From: Terebella lapidaria
Taxonomy: Eukaryota; Annelida; Polychaeta; Terebellida; Terebellidae
Reading direction: 5' to 3'
DNA length: 64,000 bases
Assembly: GCA_949152475.1 (NCBI GenBank)
Contig: OX424567.1
Span: forward strand, 19,865,402 to 19,929,401
Notes under the pieces: model-generated
Seen by the model: the letters and a program-made list of their open reading frames with translations, nothing else
The model's database searches: none
What the model was told of the DNA's origin: nothing
Translations under genes and position numbers: made by a program
Shown here: one piece after another, positions 36,424 through 48,281 of the stretch
Layout: every line of letters begins with the position of its first letter
Numbering within the stretch: position 1 is the stretch's first letter

Positions 36424-39155
36424 GGTCTATCCGGGGTCTGATGGCTCGCCAATACAAATAGTCCCATTAGTAATGGGGTTGGTCTATCAGGGGTCTGACG
36501 GCTCGTCAATACAAATAGTCCCATTAGTAGTGGGGTTGGTCTATCAGGGGCCTGACGGCTCGTCAATACAAATAGTCCCATTAGTAGTGGGGTTGGTCTA
36601 TCAGGGGCCTGACGGCTCGTCAATACAAATAGTCCCATTAGTAGTGGGGTTGGTCTATCAGGGGCCTGACGGCTCGTCAATACAAATAGTCCCATTAGTA
36701 GTGGGGTTGGTCTATCAGGGGCCTGACGGCTCGTCAATACAAATAGTCCCATTAGTAGTGGGGTTGGTCTATCAGGGGCCTGACGGCTCGTCAATACAAA
36801 TAGGCCCATTAGTAGTGGGGTTGGTCTATCAGGGGCCTGACGGCTCGTCAATACAAATAGGCCCATTAGTAGTGGGGTTGGTCTATCAGGGGTCTGACGG
36901 CTCGTCAATACAAATAGTCCCATTAGTAGTGGGGTTGGTCTATCAGGGGTCTGACGGCTCGTCAATACAAATAGTCCCATTAGTAGTGGGGTTGGTCTAT
37001 CAGGGGTCTGACGGCTCGCCAATACAAATAGTCCCATTAGTAATGGGGTTGGTCTATCAGGGGTCTGACGGCTCGTCAATGCAAATAGTCCCATTAGTAG
37101 TGGGGTTGGTCTATCAGGGGCCTGACGGCTCGTCAATACAAATAGTCCCATTAGTAGTGGGGTTGGTCTATCAGGGGCCTGACGGCTCGTCAATACAAAT
37201 AGTCCCATTAGTAGTGGGGTTGGTCTATCAGGGGCCTGACGGCTCGTCAATACAAATAGTCCCATTAGTAGTGGGGTTGGTCTATCAGGGGCCTGACGGC
37301 TCGTCAATACAAATAGTCCCATTAGTAGTGGGGTTGGTCTATCAGGGGCCTGACGGCTCGTCAATACAAATAGTCCCATTAGTAGTGGGGTTGGTCTATC
37401 AGGGGCCTGACGGCTCGTCAATACAAATAGGCCCATTAGTAGTGGGGTTGGTCTATCAGGGGTCTGACGGCTCGTCAATACAAATAGTCCCATTAGTAGT
37501 GGGGTTGGTCTATCAGGGGTCTGACGGCTCGTCAATACAAATAGTCCCATTAGTAGTGGGGTTGGTCTATCAGGGGTCTGACGGCTCGTCAATACAAATA
37601 GTCCCATTAGTAATGGGGTTGGTCTATCAGGGGTCTGACGGCTCGTCAATGCAAATAGTCCCATTAGTAGTGGGGTTGGTCTATCAGGGGCCTGACGGCT
37701 CGTCAATACAAATAGTCCCATTAGTAGTGGGGTTGGTCTATCAGGGGTCTGACGGCTCGCCAATACAAATAGTCCCATTAGGAGTGGGGTTGGTCTATCA
37801 GGGGTCTGACGGCTCGTCAATGCAAATAGTCCCATTAGTAGTGGGGTTGGTCTATCAGGGGCCTGACGGCTCATCAATACAAATAGTCCCATTAGTAGTG
37901 GGGTTGGTCTATCAGGGGTCTGATGGCTCGTCAATACAAATAGTCCCATTACTAGTGGGGTTGGTCTATCAGGGGTCTGACGGCTCGCCAATACAAATAG
38001 TCCCATTAGTAGTGGCGTTGGTCTATCAGGGGTCTGACGGCTGGTCAATACAAATAGTCCTATTAGTAGTGGGGTTGGTCTATCAGGGGTCTGACGGCTC
38101 GTCAATACAAATAGTCCCATTAGTAGTGGGGTCGGTCTATCAGGGGTCTGACGGCTCGTCAATACAAATAGTCCCATTAGTAGTGGGGTTGGTCTATCAG
38201 GGGTCTGACGGCTCGTCAATACAAACAGTCCCATTAGTAGTGGGGTCGGTCTATCAGGGGTCTGACGGCTCGTCAATACAAATAGTCCCATTAGTAGTGG
38301 GGTCGGTCTATCAGGGGTCTGACGGCTCGTCAATACAAAGAGTCCCATTAGTAGTGGGGTTGGTCTATCAGGGGTCTGACGGCTCGTCAATACAAATAGT
38401 CCCATTAGTAGTGGGGTCGGTCTATCAGGGGTCTGACGGCTCGTCAATACAAATAGTCCCATTAGTAGTGGGGTTGGTCTATCAGGGGTCTGACGGCTCG
38501 TCAATACAAATAGTCCCATTAGTAGTGGGGTCGGTCTATCAGGGGTCTGACGGCTCGTCAATACAAAGAGTCCCATTAGTAGTGGGGTTGGTCTATCAGG
38601 GGTCTGACGGCTCGTCAATACAAATAGTCCCATTAGTAGTGGGGTTGGTCTATCAGGGGTCTGACGGCTCGTCAATACAAATAGTCCCATTAGTAGTGGG
38701 GTCGGTCTATCAGGGGTCTGACGGCTGGTCAATACAAATAGTCCCATTAGTAGTGGGGTTGGTCTATCAGGGGTCTGACGGCTCGTCAATACAAATAGTC
38801 CCATTAGTAGTGGGGTCGGTCTATCAGGGGTCTGACGGCTCGTCAATACAAATAGTCCCATTAGTAGTGGGGTTGGTCTATCAGGGGTCTGACGGCTCGT
38901 CAATACAAATAGTCCCATTAGTAGTGGGGTCGGTCTATCAGGGGTCTGACGGCTCGTCAATACAAATAGTCCCATTAGTAGTGGGGTCGGTCTATCAGGG
39001 GTCTGACGGCTCGTCAATACAAAGAGTCCCATTAGTAGTGGGGTTGGTCTATCAGGGGTCTGACGGCTCGTCAATACAAATAGTCCCATCAGTAGTGGGG
39101 TTGGTCTATCAGGGGTCTGACGGCTCGTCAATACAAATAGTCCCATTAGTATTGG
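36424..39155. repeat. 63-bp minisatellite, ~43 copies, open on both strands
   Basis: The unit is GGGGTTGGTCTATCAGGGG, then CCTGACGGCTCGTCAATACA, then AATAGTCCCATTAGTAGT (with C/T, A/G and other variants). The period is 63 bp = 21 codons with no indels, so a 933-codon + frame and a 991-codon - frame both run through. Variants (GGCC/GGTC, CAATAC/CAATGC, AGTCCC/GGCCC) recur in blocks, pointing to higher-order amplification of several units. The array ends 7-10 bp before the acceptor of the 36,413 exon, so its last copy supplies that intron's 3' end. Confidence 0.95.
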
Positions 39156-39393
39156 TTTAGAATGGTAATGAATATAATGCAATAAGCACAAATGATACCC
39201 TCACAATCATAACATTATGGAAAGCCTCATTGGCCACAAGAGCATTTTCATTATTACCAGGCAAGCAATATGAATTACACGCATGATTTGCAATGAGAAT
39301 GAAAATGTATGCCAAACCGTACCAGTAAATACAAAACAGGAATTACCAGTGTATGCAATTACTAGTACTAGTGCAAGCTATCTGCTCACTCAC

Positions 39394-40112
39394 AGCATTT
39401 TCAACCGTGAAGTATTCACGCAGCTGACTGTTGATCCTGGTCAGAAGTTCCACATTTGCACGATCTGTCACAAGAATAGTCTGATTTGAACACTGATTAT
39501 TTATTTACTAGGGACTTTAAATACCGTTTTCATAAATACTGTTTTCATGTAATATATTCTTACAACGTCGTGAATGTCTGCGAGGAATCAGTTTCTGATA
39601 TATGTATACTGTGCTGTAGCACAGAAACAGACCATGATACAATTTGAGGAAGTTTACCGTATCATGTTTATTCACCATTGGAAAGAGCAGTGTCTGGTGA
39701 CCATTGCGCATGCTCAGGTACAGGCAGTGGACAAATGCCGCAGTCAGTTTCCTGATATTGAATAAATGAAAAAGCACATATTCAGCATATTTAGTACATA
39801 ATTCATCTCTGATAACTTAAGGAGTTTCGCTCTCAGGTTCAGATACATGTACAGTGATGTAGGGGCCAAAATTTACAATTTATTTCTTCACATCGTGATT
39901 TTGTTATATGAGGGAATTTACAAATTTCAATTGTAAACTTTTCATTTCTTGCTATACATGTACTTACCTCTAAACTGCATGTAATGTTCCATGCATTGAA
40001 GTTGATACTTAATATTATACAGTTTGTTTGAACATAATTCCTACCTGTTCAGTTCTCTTCTCATTGCTTTCTGTGTTGCTGACGTTTGATTTTCCGTAGT
40101 CATCCACCAAAG
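39394..40112 (-). other. Possible upstream exons of the recombinase-like gene (unresolved)
   Basis: Three segments have good splice borders on the minus strand: 40045-40112 (TTTCAG acceptor, CAG|GTAGG donor, reads LVDDYGKSNVSNTESNEKRTEQ without its first residue), 39676-39751 (ATATCAG acceptor, G|GTGAAT donor) and 39420- or 39394-39480. Two phase-consistent readings exist for the last two (a Cys-rich one beginning ETDCGICPLP, or LTAAFVHCLYLSMRNG). Neither joins cleanly in phase to the exon at 36,413. A short YQLQCMEHYMQFR segment with a GTAAGT donor lies at ~39,969-40,005. They may be exons of this gene or of another. Confidence 0.3.
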
Positions 40113-40779
40113 CTGAAAGGTACACAAACTTTCTTAAAACATGTGAAATTGGAGCCACATTCTGGAATAACCACAGCATTAATCAGCTTAAATCAGTGTT
40201 ATATATTTCAAGTTCGGCATAAACACCTATCACACCAATCGCAGATAATTAACTGTCCTCTGGTGCAAATGATAAACCTGGCGGTCTGGGAAAACAATCC
40301 TTGTCATCAGCTGCTACAATCATAGCAGTATTCTCATGATTTTGCGCAATTTGCTGATGCGGACCATTTCAAAATCATTGTGCGTGATTTTAGAATGCTG
40401 ATAGTGATGCAGGGTCCGGTGCTAAAGTTAACTTGTCAACTTTGGAGGCTATACATATTTATCATAATTAGCTTTTCGTCTCGCTTTAGGCCAATGACAT
40501 ACTAGTACTGTGCTGAAATGTAATAGTGGAGTCGAGAAAGTGACAAATAAGAAGAATCGAGTCTTTTGCCTATTCATGTTATTTGAAGGCTATTGAGGCT
40601 ATCTGTGTGCTTGATGAAAACCGATAAAGAGCTGTATCAAAGTATTTTTGATGAGATCTGAATATTTATTGAAGATCCTTTGAGACTGTCAAGACTTATC
40701 TTCTAGAAATGAGCAAAAATAATAAGAAGAAAAAATAGGACCAAGGGTCCTGAAGCTTACCGGTACTTACCGGCCAAGT

Positions 40780-41225
40780 TCAACCCAAGTACCCCTAAAG
40801 CATATTTGTCTAGGGCCGCGAGTCCGTGAATAATGTCCGGCCGCTCTATGATGCACTGTTTCCGAGATACGGCCGAAAAATGAAATTGCTGACTCGGCAA
40901 AATATTGTTTTTGGCCCAAGGCCAAGTTCAACCCAAGTACCCCTCAAGCATGTTTGTCTAGGGCCGCGAGTCCGGCCGTTTCGCTCTATGATGCACTGTT
41001 TCCGAGATATGGCCGAAAAATGAAATTGCTGACTCGGCAAAATATTGTTTTTGGCCCAAGGCCGTTTCGCTCTATGATGCACTGTTTCCGAGATACGGCC
41101 GAAAAATGAAATTGCTGACTCGGCAAAATATTGTTTTTGGCCCAAGGCCAAGTTCAACCCAAGTACCCCTAAAGCATGTTTGTCTAGGGCCGCGAGTCTG
41201 TTTCGCTCTACGACGCACCGTTTCC
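40780..41225. repeat. Irregular tandem repeat, ~100-150 bp units
   Basis: GCCAAGTTCAACCCAAGTAC, CTAGGGCCGCGAGTC, TCTATGATGCACTGTTTCCG and AATTGCTGACTCGGCAAAAT recur two to three times. The block GTTTCGCTCTACGACGCACC at ~41,200 recurs at ~35,577, so the unit derives from a dispersed element. The long minus frame across it is a by-product. Confidence 0.75.
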
Positions 41226-41426
41226 CAGACTTAAACCCGAGCCTCATTGATGACTCACTGAAAACTCGTTTGAGTCATAGGTCAAAGGTCTTTCCATGGA
41301 TTGTTCCCAAAATCAATAAGCTTCTTCCCTGGTGCTGTATGAATCACCCCGTGTTGTTTTATAGCCACTGTGTCAAATCTATATCTGGACATCAGTATAC
41401 CTTGTGTACTGTGAAAAGCACCACAC

Positions 41427-41475
41427 AAGGGCATCTGAAAGCAAAAACCATTTGCTGCATGGCCTTTCAGATGCC
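41427..41475. other. 13-bp perfect-stem hairpin
   Basis: GGGCATCTGAAAG and CTTTCAGATGCCC form a perfect inverted repeat separated by ~21 bp. No neighbouring terminator or structural RNA context is evident; it could be the relic of a foldback element. Confidence 0.5.
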
Positions 41476-41514
41476 CATGCGAGGAAAGATTTTTTCTGAG
41501 TTTGACTCGTCAAC

Positions 41515-42250
41515 AATCATCACCCCCTGTTCGCGGCACAGCGGTAAATCAATTCTTGACGTTATCGGTTCTAAATTCTTGACGTTATGTGCGAAATTTT
41601 TGACGTTATCTTTGTTTGTGTTTTGTTCTTTCGAGATTTTAGCATGAATTAACTCATTTCGCTCAGGTAATTGGGGAAAGGGTGAATATATCACTGTATA
41701 TATTCGAGTTATGTGTTAGATGAAGCATTATGACATCCCAATAACTCAATGAAATATCAAAAAAGTTGAAAATCATGCCTCGTAGCTATTTGAATGTAAT
41801 AGATGCAGTTTATTCCCATATATTGATTCAGATATGATCTCAATTTGAGATTAAATATAATGGCAGCTAATTTATGAATAAGCACTGGAAGGGTCAATGC
41901 CCAGATTATAAATTTAACATAATTGTCAGTCGTTTTCAGCCAGCAATGAAAAGTTTGGTATTCTTGACGTTAGTTCGTCATGCTTTACGTTATTGATAAC
42001 GCCAATAATTTAGTGCCATGCAGAAATGGGAATGCATGCATGTAGATTCCCTCATTAATAATAATTGTTCCATATCAGCTTTATATAATTATTTAACATG
42101 CATGTCCAGTCCTTTCCGGGGATATACAAAGCGATACCATCAAAAATCATACCCATATCATCAAGAATTTCCAACATAACGCCAAGAATTAAAAACCGAT
42201 AACGTCAAGAATTTATTTACCGCTGTGGCGCGAACAAGGGGTGAATCATG
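41515..42250. mobile_element. Non-autonomous inverted-repeat element with TTGACGTTAT motifs
   Basis: The left end (CACCCCCTGTTCGCGGCACA, GCGGTAAATCAATTCTTGAC, GTTATCGGTT) matches the reverse complement of the right end (~42,160-42,248) over ~75 bp at about 85%. The motif TTCTTGACGTTAT is repeated three times at the left end and again at the right end and inside (~41,960). The internal ~560 bp has no transposase. This is a MITE-like element; superfamily not determined. Confidence 0.75.
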
Positions 42251-42317
42251 GGCAAGATCCCACCCAGTGAGATTTTGGTAAGTACTAGTACTTCACGGTA
42301 CAAAAGTGATATAGTAG

Positions 42318-44553
42318 CACGCTGGGAAAGGCGATCTCCAGAATCTGAGGTTGAACGCTGGAATTGGAGGTTGAACGTCCGAATCTGAGGAAATGGCGCA
42401 AAGAAAGCAAAACATTGTGAGTCGCTCCTATGATATTTGGTGAATACTGTATTTCATAACGATTATTGGCAAAAAAGAGTGTGTCCATAGAGCATGCGAA
42501 CATATATGGCTTTCAGGAATAAGCAAGATTGGTGTGAGAATGCACAGACCAGGCAGTAAACTGGGACACAAAATAGCGGGTCAATATCCGTATGCAAACG
42601 AAGTGCGAATTTGCAACCAAATTTGACATTTCGAAGAGATATGTGGCAAAATACACATGTTTCACGCACATAAATAGTTACAATTCACCTATTACTACAA
42701 CAGAGACATCAGTATATACACATCATCTGATAAAACACGATTTACGAGCACATTTCGATTTGACAGCTGCAGCTCCATGTGTATTGAGGACGGCAACTCC
42801 ATGATTTCAAATAATGAGGTAGAATTGGGTGGCCCTGAAAGAGCAATGTGTTTGCTAGTTTGTCAACAGTTGAAAAAAAAAGTTGATTTTAGGTTTGTCT
42901 TCCGCAACAGTTTGATAGATTTAGGGACCTATTCTGGTATTATTTGGTTGAACGCATGTGTTTATTCAGAATTTACTGCGCAATACTATTACCTTATGCC
43001 ATCATCATTTTGCTGGTTGTATTGATAGAGTGTGAAACAAATATGTTCTTCAATAAATCGTATATGCCTACTACATTTGTATACTTTTCTCTGGTTGACA
43101 CCTGGATACCCCCCCCCCCCCCCTGCCCCACCCCCATGCAGGTTTACTTGGATGAGGACAGACTTGGGGATTGATAAAATACAGGTGTATATGAATCCAT
43201 TCTTATGATCCAATTTGAGCGCTAATTGACAGGGTTAAATACTTGATTTAGGCATGAAAACTTGTAGCAGACGTGTGAAATTTATTTAGGTAAAAAATGT
43301 TGGTGTCACACCTACATGTTCGTGCCTGAATTATTCCGGTATATTATGGAATTTGAGCTTCGCACATATATTATTGTGTGCAATGTGACAGTTGCTTTGG
43401 AGAAGGTATCCCGAAAATCTAAATATAATTTCATATTGCCATATCAGCTGTAGTTTTTCATTTTATTTTTATGGACATGACTGCTACTTTGCAACAAATG
43501 TAATTCAGTGCAATGCAGTGCTCGTAAATTTCAGACTCACTAATATGGTCAATTTTTGTTTTAACATTTCAAATAAATCTGCAGGGTACCTGCGAATTAT
43601 GACAGGATGTTATTTACTTACTGAATATCGTGGTATGTTGTGTGTGTAGAAATTATATCACGTACATATATCAATTGCGCATAAAATATCAATATGCATA
43701 TTCCTGTTGCAAACTTCTGTTCTTTTTAAACCATTTCTAGTGCGTTCAAGCCTTCCGTAGTGCCCTGGAAAACACTAACCAGATTCATTACAAAATTTAA
43801 ACCTATTTAAAATGTCCTACAATGGATCTATATCACGGTAGAATGAAGAAAATTATAAACTTTCATTCAATGGCTTCACGTATTATCTGTTTCTTGTCTG
43901 AAAAATCTAGCGGATCTTGAATTTGGGTGCATGTACGAGGGATAAGACCACATGGCTGTATATTTCGTGTGTCATGAACCCCATATCACCAAAGCAGAGA
44001 CGTCACCAAACCTTGAGAGCGATGTGTTCTTGGTAGCACTCGTCACTCTGTTCCGTGAATTCCGGTGTTGCCGTTTTTTATGAGCCCTCATACTCGTGGA
44101 GTTGCAGCCTAGTTCCATTTCATGTCGAATACTCAATAATTTCGCCAAACATTCAAGAAATCTGGTCAGATATAAAGTCTTTTGCACCTAAACAACCCTT
44201 CTGCACAATCTCAAGTGCTATATTTGGTTATTTAGTGAAATAAACTGGTTTATTCATTCGATGCGTGTTGTCGCCTAGATGTTATTTCAGTACCTAAAAC
44301 TGTGCCGCGATTTATCAGATAACTGTGTGATATACTAAGGAGTTTTTGTTCTAGCGAGGGACAATGATCATTCGCATAACTGATGCACACTGTTATATCG
44401 ATGACACGGACGAATTTACGTACCTTTTGAGGGCTTTTCCCTCAATCATCCTCACAATGTTTTGTTTCTTTTCGCGATTTCCTCTGATTCGGGCGTTCAA
44501 CCTCCAATTCCGGCGTTCAACCTCAGATTCTGGAGATCGCCTTTCCCAGCGTG
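42318..44553. mobile_element. 2.2-kb non-autonomous DNA transposon with ~103-bp TIRs and AGTAG duplication
   Basis: Left TIR 42,318-42,421 begins CACGCTGGGAAAGGCGATCT; right TIR 44,451-44,553 is its reverse complement with a few changes. The TIR holds 2.5 copies of a 20-bp repeat (GAATCTGAGGTTGAACGCTG). The 5-bp sequence AGTAG lies directly outside both ends (42,313-42,317 and 44,554-44,558), as expected of a target-site duplication. No transposase is recognisable inside; open frames there are short. A 5-bp duplication with a CAC start is compatible with, but does not prove, a Transib-type element. Confidence 0.75.
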
Positions 44554-44828
44554 AGTAGACAAAACCTGCAGAAAATTCTGATGTTTTACCATCGCCAAAA
44601 CACAACACCAAAACATCATGCAAATCCAAAATGTGATATTTTACAACATGTACAACTGGTACAAACATAACAAATGTTGTGTTGATATCAGGTCATTCAG
44701 TCATTGTCTTTATGTTATATCAGCGTATATGTCGTGTATCAAAGACAAGTCAGTGCACTGCACAGTACACATAATAACACACTAATCATGCTAATGACTG
44801 GTGCATGAATATTTACACAAAAACTTAC

Positions 44829-44892
44829 TCTGCGGGGCTTGGTCACGACTGCCAATCGCCGTTTCCCAGTCATTTCCTCGAAGACGAATAGT
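44829..44892 (-). other. Possible short exon
   Basis: On the minus strand a TTTTCAG acceptor and an AGA|GTAAGT donor bound 64 nt that are open in two frames (reading IRLRGNDWETAIGSRDQAP or LFVFEEMTGKRRLAVVTKPR). It could be a further 5' exon of the recombinase-like gene. No homology is recognised. Confidence 0.25.
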
Positions 44893-44984
44893 CTGAAAAT
44901 TATATGAACATGAGAAAAAAATATGACCAAGAGTCCTGACAACTGAAGCTTGCTCGTACTTTGCCCAATATTTTCATTCTCCAT

Positions 44985-46611
44985 ATAAATTAACGGTATT
45001 TCCCGTTTTTTTCCCTGTTTTTTTCTTCAATTCACACTAAGATTATACACTTGAGTAATCACAAACGAGGGGATAGCAATTTTTCCCGCAGCCGCTTCAC
45101 TCCTAGGAGTAGGGCCTGCACGAGTAAAAAAAATGCACCCGGATACCCGTACAATCGCATACATGAAAACCTGACCCGACTTAGGTACCCATGATCATGG
45201 GTTTATATACTGTATATATGTTCTGAGAAGTGTTTTCGAAAGAAACTTGCTAAAACTGGCTTGTGTTTGACAGAAATTAAGTTACCAGGTAATGAAAGTG
45301 TAGAAAGTGACCAGTTGGGATACCAACTCATCTCAGCCTAGGTAAGGTTAAAGTAACGATAGAAAACTAATAAATAATAGTGTCTGTCTGTGCTCATGCC
45401 CGTTCACAGAGTTCGGGTTGCTCATTCTTGACCCGGATCGGATGTTAAGTTGTTAACCAGACCCGTGTCGGACGGGACAAGGAGGGGGCGTGGAGCTGGC
45501 TGGACGGACTGCTTTTTAGGGGCAGCACAAGTACTCGTCAACGAGTCAAGTCACAGCAAGGATCGAGTTTTTTATTGATAACCGAGTACTCGGGGAAGCA
45601 ATTTCAGTAATAATATCACGAAATGTGCCCAAAACTGTGACAAAACGTTGAGAAAAGATCGAAATCTAAGTTGCTTTGACATTGTTTCGAATAGGAAATC
45701 ACTTACGCAATGATAGTTGGACTCTAGACATGACATCAGAAGCGTGCTTTAGCGAGTGCCCAATTAACTGAATACAGTAGTCAGTAGTCATTAGTCAACT
45801 GACTGTTATTGTCTTATTGATGATCTATTTTAATTTTTTTTGCCATGGTAATCCAGAGTTGGTACTTTGATACTAGTACTCGGTTATGAGTTGAGTCACA
45901 ACACCCGAGTACTTGAGTTACAAAATTTGGCCTAACTGTCGAATCTAGCGGGCAAATATGTTCCCCGTGTTTAACAATACGAAACATACTGTAAGTGCAT
46001 TTGATTTCGCAAGTATTAATATTAATTTTCGCGTTTTTCAAATGTGGATTTTTTCGTGAGGATTTAATTTCGCGGGTTTACGTGACAAAGGACCGTCACT
46101 TCCATGAACATACATGTACAGGAATGTTTCATTTCCTGAATTTGACATTTACTTATGCCAACAAGGATATAATGGCCAATGTGTCATAAACATGATAAAA
46201 ATATAGTCCAATGCCCAGGGAGAGGGCTATTGGTTATGGATATTTGTGCATGGAGTGTGGTAAAATGTAAGCCACTTAAATTTTTTGATGGTTTTCATTT
46301 CATGGTCTTTAAACATGTATGTCTTCAAAATATGTAAAATTACATGGTCTCTGCTTGCCGCCAGACTCCAGTCCTAGCACAAAAGGACAGGCGCGGTAGA
46401 ACACGCGTTTGGAATACAGTAGGTCAGCCGTTGTAGCGATTTGAGCCGAGGTCATTGCCTACGCAGTCCAAAGTGCGGGTGGAGACATATTTGCTGGGAT
46501 TAATTTTCGCGATTTTGTTCTGCTCGCGAAAATCGCGAACTAAATACGACTCTACTCGAGAAAAATGTGTGCTTTTACAGTATATTGAGTGCGTTATGAT
46601 CTCCCTACGAG
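44985..46611. other. Non-coding stretch, no gene recognised
   Basis: No splice-bounded open frame or family motif was found. It includes ACTCG/GAGTACTCGG-rich phrases (45.5-45.95 kb) and a GATTTAATTTCGCG-type phrase repeated near 46,060 and 46,500 that looks like old repeat. Confidence 0.45.
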
Positions 46612-46987
46612 CTGTCCGTCCCTAAGTCGCCACACCCCAAAAGTCGCCATGTGGGTTATATTTTTGTTACAAACAGTGCAATCTTTGGCAAATCCTAAAT
46701 GAAAGTTCCACTAATATGGATGGAATGTGATGTGTAGTCACAATTACCATGATTACGATTGTGACAAAAATGATCGCAGTAGATGCACCATGGCGACTTT
46801 GGGGATGCGGCGACTTAGGGACAGACAGCTCATATGCTACAATCAGACAATTGTACCTACCTACCTCTCAAGATACATCCATATAAAGTGGAAGTATCAT
46901 TTATGATTTGTGAAAGATTGTACTGTTTGTAACAAAAATATAACCCTCATGGCGACTATTGGGGTGTGGCGACTTAGGGACGGACAG
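46612..46987. mobile_element. Foldback/MITE element, ~376 bp
   Basis: CTGTCCGTCCCTAAGTCGCC at the left end and its reverse complement at the right end open inverted arms of ~110 bp. The arms share GGTTATATTTTTGTTACAAA and CATATTAGTGG/ATATGGATG-type inner sequence. A third copy of the end (GCGGCGACTTAGGGACAGAC) lies inside at ~46,807-46,826, so the element has two nested right ends. No coding capacity. Confidence 0.75.
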
Positions 46988-46999
46988 TTTGTAGCCAGT

Positions 47000-47560
47000 C
47001 GCCTCCATCATCATTCATGATGCCTCAATCATTCAACACATGTGTCATTTACACTCTATTGTAGTAAATTATAATAATTTCACATTCACAAGTGTATATC
47101 CTAGTTTCCATGCTTGCTGTGCGCCGTGTGCGGTCGGCAGCGCTCGGTATCGACGGACTCACTCGGTAGTGCGGGTTGAGCGATAATAGAGGTTTTTCGA
47201 CTTCGTGGCTTCGAAATGCGGCTAATATGTGAACATTTCTTTTTACTTGGTTTCAATATACCTCTCTATGGTTATTTCTTAATCCTACCATGTTTCAAAG
47301 TTGTTATTTTGTACAGATCGGCGTTTTACTCACCACCTGTCCGGCAACAATTTCACAGGTCAAGCCAAGTTGACGGTCGGCCGTGAAGGTCAAGGTCGCT
47401 CAACTCTCCCACCGCGAGCACACGACACACACACCCGACAGAAAAATGGCGTGGCCATACACACATGTTTCATGCGGTGGGTGCCAAGTGAGGACATTTC
47501 GGAATAATGCTTCTAATCATTGATAGTGACTAACTAACGCATTTCAAATAAAAATAATCG
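47000..47560. other. Non-coding stretch, no gene recognised
   Basis: Contains GTGCCAAGTGAGGACATTTC near 47,485, the first of several AAGTGAGGAC/AACTGAGGAC phrases shared with the 22-kb minisatellite. No gene evidence. Confidence 0.45.
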
Positions 47561-47564
47561 TGTG

Positions 47565-47870
47565 ACCAACTGAGGACCGGGGTGTGTGTCCTCAGTTGGA
47601 CATACGGTCCTCACTTGGTTGGTGTGTTTTCTAACGTTGGTCCCCAGTTGGCAGGTTATACAAACACACACATATATATACATACACACACATATATATA
47701 TACATACATACACATACACATACATATACATATATATATATACATATATACATATACATACATATATACACATATACATATACATATACACATACATACA
47801 TACACATACACACATATATACACATACATACATACACACACATGCATATATACATACACGTACATATATA
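47565..47870. repeat. CAACTGAGGAC block followed by TATACA/CATACA microsatellite
   Basis: Alternating GTCCTCAGTTGG, GGTCCTCACTTGG and CCCCAGTTGGCAGGTTATAC precede ~210 bp of (TA/CA) repeats. The pairing of this phrase with a CA/TA tract is the mirror image of 21,975-22,110. Confidence 0.75.
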
Positions 47871-48235
47871 GATCACTTAAACTTAATGATAAGTATGGCA
47901 TTTAAGAAATAACGTCAAATTAGTAGTTACATTGTTTGCAAAAAGTATTTTCACAAGTTACATTATTAGAGTACAAGTCTATAAAATGATGCCTAAGCAG
48001 GGTGCTAAATCTCTTCCTGTTAATTTCGTCTTTAAATTTGACTGGGAAATTATTCCAAACATTGGGGATACTATAATACACATTCGATTTGGACCAGTTA
48101 GTTATGGCGGACAGGCTGGCTGATCACTTATCTCACGCATGCCTGAGCAGGGCGTGTATACTGGATTGACTGAGAGGCAGATACTAGTGTTATGCTGGAC
48201 GAGCTGGCTCATCACTTGTCTAACGTATGACTGAG
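47764..48235. repeat. Upstream 472-bp direct repeat bracketing the Penelope-like element
   Basis: Identical, as far as I can read, to 52,622-53,093 (constant offset 4,858). It consists of microsatellite, ~240 bp of otherwise single sequence, and the start of the ~87-bp minisatellite. To the left the microsatellite continues; to the right of the second copy the minisatellite continues, so the repeated DNA appears to be pre-existing host sequence. Confidence 0.93.
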
Positions 48236-48243
48236 AGACTTCC

Positions 48244-48281
48244 GCACTTGACAAAGGATTCAACTCCGAAACCGGTCGTGC
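48244..48281 (+). ncRNA. Hammerhead-ribozyme-like motif (type I, degenerate core)
   Basis: Stem I: GCAC 48,244-48,247 with GTGC 48,278-48,281. Core TTGACAA 48,248-48,254, then a GGA/TCC stem II with loop TTCAAC. GAAA lies at 48,268-48,271, followed by a two-base-pair stem III and GTC ending at 48,277 (expected cleavage site). The canonical CTGATGA is replaced by TTGACAA, so C3 and G8 become U3 and A8, which could still pair. Hammerheads are known in Penelope-like elements; activity here is uncertain. Confidence 0.55.

Noticed and set aside
23330..39155. CRISPR-like array
   Set aside because: Repeats are contiguous, with no unique spacers, in a eukaryotic genome.
36359..39160. The 933-codon + strand frame over the 63-bp array as a gene
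   Set aside because: It is the antisense of an indel-free 21-codon repeat; no non-repeat domain on this strand.
39394..39751. Cys-rich exons (ETDCGICPLP..., DYSCDRSCKCG...) as a zinc finger of the recombinase-like gene
   Set aside because: An alternative in-phase reading exists, and neither joins in phase to the well-supported exon at 36,413; kept only as unresolved.
47582..47912. Frames in the TATACA microsatellite
   Set aside because: Pure microsatellite translation on both strands.
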